This document shows, one piece after another, positions 60,986 to 64,000 of a DNA stretch of 64,000 nucleotides; within the stretch, counting starts at the first letter, position 1, and every line of letters begins with the position of its first letter. Made by a program: the position numbers and the translations under genes. The notes below the pieces were generated by a model. The model ran no database searches. It saw nothing but the letters and a program-made list of their open reading frames with translations, and had not been told where the DNA came from. This DNA comes from Anoxybacter fermentans (GTDB taxonomy: Bacteria; Bacillota; Halanaerobiia; DY22613): positions 3,224,001 to 3,288,000 of the forward strand of contig NZ_CP016379.1 in the NCBI RefSeq assembly GCF_003991135.1, written 5' to 3'.

Positions 60986-61109
60986 GCGAATGTAAGAAAT
61001 GCGGTTTTTTAAGTATCTGTCAAGGTGGTTGTGTTGGTATAGCTTATAAACTATAAATCAACCTGATCCTCGTTGTAAACATATTCCATTGGGGAGGTAT
61101 TCTACATGA
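60982..61109 (+). pseudogene. SPASM-domain tail of a radical SAM peptide maturase (remnant)
   Basis: The frame gives YSECKKCGFLSICQGGCVGI AYKL up to TAA, and after a one-base shift NQPDPRCKHIPLGRYST to TGA at 61107-61109, which overlaps the ATG of the MFS gene. CxxCxxxxxCxxxC plus a last DPRC is the SPASM auxiliary iron-sulfur signature found in radical SAM enzymes that modify ribosomal peptides. Only the end is left. Confidence 0.6.
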
Positions 61110-62332
61110 GAGCAATAGTAAAAAAGGTAATTAATTGTACAGAATTAATAACTACTCCACTGGCTGAATTTTTAGCTCTTGATAATACCGTAATTAGATA
61201 CATGGTTATGCATTGGTTTGGCGGAATTTTATTAATCTATACAGTACTCCTACCAATATTCATGAATAAATTAGGCATTAATATAATAACTGCGGGAGCA
61301 ATTTTTAGTATCACAGCATTAGCTGATGTAATATTAACATTTATCTTGAGCAGATTTTTGGACAAAATATCTCCCAATATAGGAATGAGTCTGGATTGGC
61401 TTACAGAAAGTTTACCTCCATTAATTTATAGTTTGGCATCTACTCCCTTTCATTTTATGTTGGGATCAATAGCTGGTAGGATTACAAATATACTGAATCC
61501 TGTTTATAAGGTTTATGAAAATGAAATTTTTTCAAAGGATAAGCAAAGTTTAATTTATACATATCATCTGATTACACCGGAAGTTTTTACTTTGATTTTT
61601 TATTCTTTTATAGGTTATTTATTGACATATAAATTTACTTCGATTTTTGCTTTTCGAGTTGTTTTTTTGATTTGTGGTATCGGATTTTTATTTGTTGCAT
61701 TGATTCCCTATAAATTTTTGAAATGGGTTGAACCGATAGAGATTACAAAACATAAGGCTGCAATTAATTTCCCGCGTGAATTATATTTAGTAGCCTCAGC
61801 ACAAATTTTAATTTTTGTTGGACTTAATTTTGCTTCAATGTTAGTGACAAGTTACTACATTTTAGATAAAATGCAGGGAACAGTCATGGATGTTTTGGTT
61901 TTAAAGATAGTTTCGTCTCTGGTTATAATTTTTACCGGGTTATATAGTAAAAATTTAGGGTCAAAAATTTCTGACGTTAGAATTGCCCAATATGGGATTG
62001 GATTTTTTGTATTATTTGCAGGTTTAATGAGTCAGGCTAAAAGTTATTGGATGATTATTGCTGCTTTCATTTTTTATTCAATTGGTAATACAGTCTGGTT
62101 TCCACATCATTATTCATTCCTGATGAGATTAGTTCCTCGTGAGAAAAGAGGGGAGTTTTTTGGGAGTGTCAGTTCTTTGGAAAAACTGATTGGAATGGTT
62201 ATTCCACTTTTGTCTGGTGTTTTGGTCAATCGATATGGGTTTTTTATTCCTTTTAGCCTTTCATTTTTGGCTTTTTTTATGGTATTTTTGATCTATCAAC
62301 ATTTAGCCAAAAAAGCTATTAAAAGTTTTTAA
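61106..62332 (+). CDS. MFS transporter
   Basis: 408 residues with about 12 membrane helices and the short loop ILSRFLDKISPNIGMSLDW resembling the MFS loop between helices 2 and 3, and a second-half counterpart MRLVPREKRGEFFGSVSSLE. RBS GGGGAGG lies before ATG 61106. It overlaps the stop of the SPASM remnant by four bases, so it was probably the exporter of a peptide-maturation cluster (inference). No substrate can be named. Confidence 0.85.
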   Translation: MRAIVKKVINCTELITTPLAEFLALDNTVIRYMVMHWFGGILLIYTVLLPIFMNKLGINIITAGAIFSITALADVILTFILSRFLDKISPNIGMSLDWLTESLPPLIYSLASTPFHFMLGSIAGRITNILNPVYKVYENEIFSKDKQSLIYTYHLITPEVFTLIFYSFIGYLLTYKFTSIFAFRVVFLICGIGFLFVALIPYKFLKWVEPIEITKHKAAINFPRELYLVASAQILIFVGLNFASMLVTSYYILDKMQGTVMDVLVLKIVSSLVIIFTGLYSKNLGSKISDVRIAQYGIGFFVLFAGLMSQAKSYWMIIAAFIFYSIGNTVWFPHHYSFLMRLVPREKRGEFFGSVSSLEKLIGMVIPLLSGVLVNRYGFFIPFSLSFLAFFMVFLIYQHLAKKAIKSF

Positions 62333-62733
62333 TTTTTGGTCAAATGAAATTTGATAATAGTACTAAAAATAAAAAATCTTTACATGAATTAAGAACTATT
62401 GGGTTTCTGATAAAACGAAAAAAGGATTAGTTCAATTTATTGAAAAAATAAAATCATTTGAACAAAATGAATAATATCTTTTATCCATTCAAATAAATCA
62501 AAATTTTTAACCTCCTCCAGTTGAGGGCCTGTAAAGTAGGTGTAAAGCCTTTACCCTTGAATGGAGGAGGTTAAATTTTAAAATTGTGAAAAAGGAAAAA
62601 GAAATACTGTGTCAATCATATATGTTAAATTTTAGTTATTTTATAGATTGTGAATTAGGAATTGAAATTACACCTATCCGGTAAAGATAATTATAGTATT
62701 ACTATATAATATAACTCACAAAGGGTGATATTT
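62333..62733. other. Gene-free stretch with a long hairpin
   Basis: No convincing gene. A long inverted repeat at 62508-62576 pairs TTTTAACCTCCTCCA with TGGAGGAGGTTAAA, with an inner stem GTAAAG/CTTTAC. It could be a strong terminator or a small non-autonomous element. TTATAGTATTACTATATAAT before the next gene is a possible promoter region. Confidence 0.5.
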
Positions 62734-63631
62734 ATGTACCAGCCGGGATATATAAATCTATTAAAAAATGGAGAATTGGAAAAACGGGTTCAAAGATTAA
62801 AAGAAATGCTTACTAATTGTGTTCTCTGTCCCCATCAGTGTCAGGTTAATAGACTAAATGGAGAAAGGGGTTATTGTAAGACTTTGGAGAATGTTGTTGT
62901 TTCGGGTGCTAATGCTCATTTTGGTGAAGAAGAGGAATTGGTAGGTAGATATGGTTCGGGGACAATATTCTTTTCTCATTGTAATTTAAAATGTGTTTTT
63001 TGCCAAAACTATGAGATCAGTCAATGTGGAGAGGGAGAAGAGATTACAATAGAAGAATTAGCTGAGGTTATGCTTTATTTACAGAGAAGAAGATGTCACA
63101 ATATTAATCTGGTCTCTCCCGGTCATATCATACCTCAAGTTGTAGAAGCTATTTTTATTGCCGCAAATAGGGGATTAAATATTCCTGTTGTCTATAATAC
63201 AAATGGATATGATCTGACGGATACTCTAAAATTTTTGGATGGTATTATTGACATATATATGCCGGATATAAAATTTGCTGATGATAAACTTGCAGAGAAG
63301 TATCTGGGAGTGAAAAATTATTATACAATTGCCAAAGCTGCTGTAAAGGAGATGTACAGGCAGGTTGGTAACTTAAAGACAGATGATGATGGTATTGCTT
63401 ATAAGGGTCTAATTATTAGACACCTGATTCTTCCAGAAAATCTGGCTGGTACAAAAGAGATTATGCAGTTTATTGCAGATAGAATATCCAAAGACACCTA
63501 TGTAAATTTAATGGCTCAGTATTACCCGGTTCATAGATGTAGAACTGAGGAGAAGAATAACACCACAGGAATTTAAAAATGCGGTGAAAGTAGCAAAAGA
63601 AGCGGGATTAACAAGGGTGAAAGGATGGTAA
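62734..63631 (+). pseudogene. Radical SAM activase-like protein with a C-terminal frameshift
   Basis: PflA/PflX-like (AmmeMemoRadiSam-type) enzyme. N-terminal cysteines CVLCPHQCQVNRLNGERGYC, radical SAM cluster HCNLKCVFCQN (CxxxCxxC), SPGHIIPQVVEAI and NLMAQYYPVHRCR are seen over about 270 residues. The frame then shifts: as written the protein ends TEEKNNTTGI at 63576, while another frame continues ELRRRITPQEFKNAVKVA, KEAGLTRVKGW to TAA at 63629-63631, which is the normal end of the family. A few bases are deleted near 63540. The core is intact, so it may still be active. Start ATG 62734 after AAAGGG. Confidence 0.82.
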
Positions 63632-63720
63632 GGGAGAAAAGTGGAGGATTTCGGCCCGTTGGAATAGTAGATTTTGTGATGGATAAAGATGGTTTTATCA
63701 GAAAGGGTGATATGTACTAA
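63625..63720 (+). CDS. Very small open frame after the radical SAM gene
   Basis: 31 codons (MVREKSGGFRPVGIVDFVMD, then KDGFIRKGDMY). There is no clear ribosome site beyond AAGG. It may be a remnant rather than a gene. Not recognised. Confidence 0.25.
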   Translation: MVREKSGGFRPVGIVDFVMDKDGFIRKGDMY

Positions 63721-63945
63721 GTAAAATTTGTAACGAAGTTACTACTCAATAATAAAGATAGATATTGGAGGAACCATTTATAAAAATCCATTAGGTATGG
63801 TTTTGTAAAAAGGGGGGAGAGAAATCCTCCCTATTTAATTTTTTGTACGCAAATAGATTTAAGGTTAATTTAAGGTATTTTTAATTTTAAATTAAGTTTG
63901 ATCAAATATAATATTCCTGAGTTTAAAGGAAGGAGCAGTTGAATT
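63632..63945. other. Intergenic stretch before the last gene
   Basis: Apart from the tiny frame above it holds a hairpin at 63812-63831 (GGGGGGA with TCCTCCC, then a T-rich tract), a probable terminator. No protein gene is seen. Confidence 0.5.
63812..63846 (+). terminator. Probable terminator
   Basis: GGGGGGA pairs with TCCTCCC (one G-U), then TATTTAATTTTTTG. Confidence 0.55.
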
Positions 63946-64000
63946 ATGGTTAAATGTCAAGGGTTGGTCAAATATTATCGAAAAACACTGGCTGTTGACC
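63946..64000 (+). CDS. ABC transporter ATP-binding protein, 5' end only
   Basis: ATG 63946 after AAAGGAAGGAG opens MVKCQGLVKYYRKTLAVD, the normal start of an ABC ATPase (xxxxLxKxYxxxxAVD). The gene runs past the window end, so the Walker motifs are not visible. Confidence 0.75.
   Translation, partial: MVKCQGLVKYYRKTLAVD

Overview
The window is AT-rich DNA from an anaerobic, endospore-related Bacillota lineage. Halanaerobiales-like Clostridia are my best guess. This is an inference from SPOCS-domain (SipL-like) proteins, a T-box leader, an archaeal-type AspRS, archaeal-type FBP aldolase/phosphatase, radical SAM enzymes and strong AGGAGG ribosome sites with many TTG starts. No rRNA or tRNA gene was found.

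Layout. 1-3715: the end of an IclR regulator, then a fucose-isomerase-like enzyme and an FGGY sugar kinase. 3746-9128: an insertion-sequence graveyard with a dead IS110, a dead IS1634-type element, an intact ISL3 element with an 8-bp target duplication, and a transposase tail. It cuts off the front of a dipeptide-type ABC permease (dppB remnant); dppC is intact. 10869-18475: a ClC channel, FBP aldolase/phosphatase, a T-box-controlled AspRS, a cysteine desulfurase and ThiI. 19302-25843: two nearly identical short chemoreceptors separated by a decayed ISL3 copy, then a dCache chemoreceptor. 25906-26244: an L,D-transpeptidase without a canonical start codon. 26782-35969: a type IV pilus cluster (pilB, pilT, pilC, pilin, three minor pilins, pilM, pilN, pilO). 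35995-39741: a CopZ-like Fe-S protein, then two divergent regulator modules built on paralogous double-HTH proteins. One faces a TPR protein whose 3' end overlaps a small secreted-peptide gene. 39997-42064: a CAP/peptidoglycan-binding protein and a HEPN-MNT toxin-antitoxin pair. 42199-43593: a second intact ISL3. 43695-46429: a reverse trans-sulfuration operon whose middle gene carries a frameshift. 46763-54699: four large SPOCS-repeat proteins, the last with LysM. 55112-60507: a CAX antiporter, an endonuclease/exonuclease/phosphatase-family protein, ispE, a MobA-like nucleotidyltransferase and purR. 60508-64000: gene remnants (including a SPASM tail), an MFS transporter, a frameshifted radical SAM activase and the start of an ABC ATPase.

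Two things stand out as possibly undescribed. First, a family of about 220-bp palindromic elements occurs at 17 places, always between genes and in both orientations. Each full copy can fold into a long arm topped by two hairpins whose five-base loops read AGGAG or a close variant. Second, the TPR gene plus overlapping exported propeptide gene, flanked by two paralogous double-HTH regulators with matching promoters, looks like a peptide-signalling (RRNPP-like) cassette.

Genes work together in clear blocks: sugar isomerase plus kinase, dipeptide import, NifS plus ThiI sulfur transfer, type IV pilus assembly and retraction, methionine-to-cysteine conversion, and spore-envelope-like SPOCS proteins. 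Start sites were moved from the longest open frame wherever a ribosome-binding site indicated a later start.
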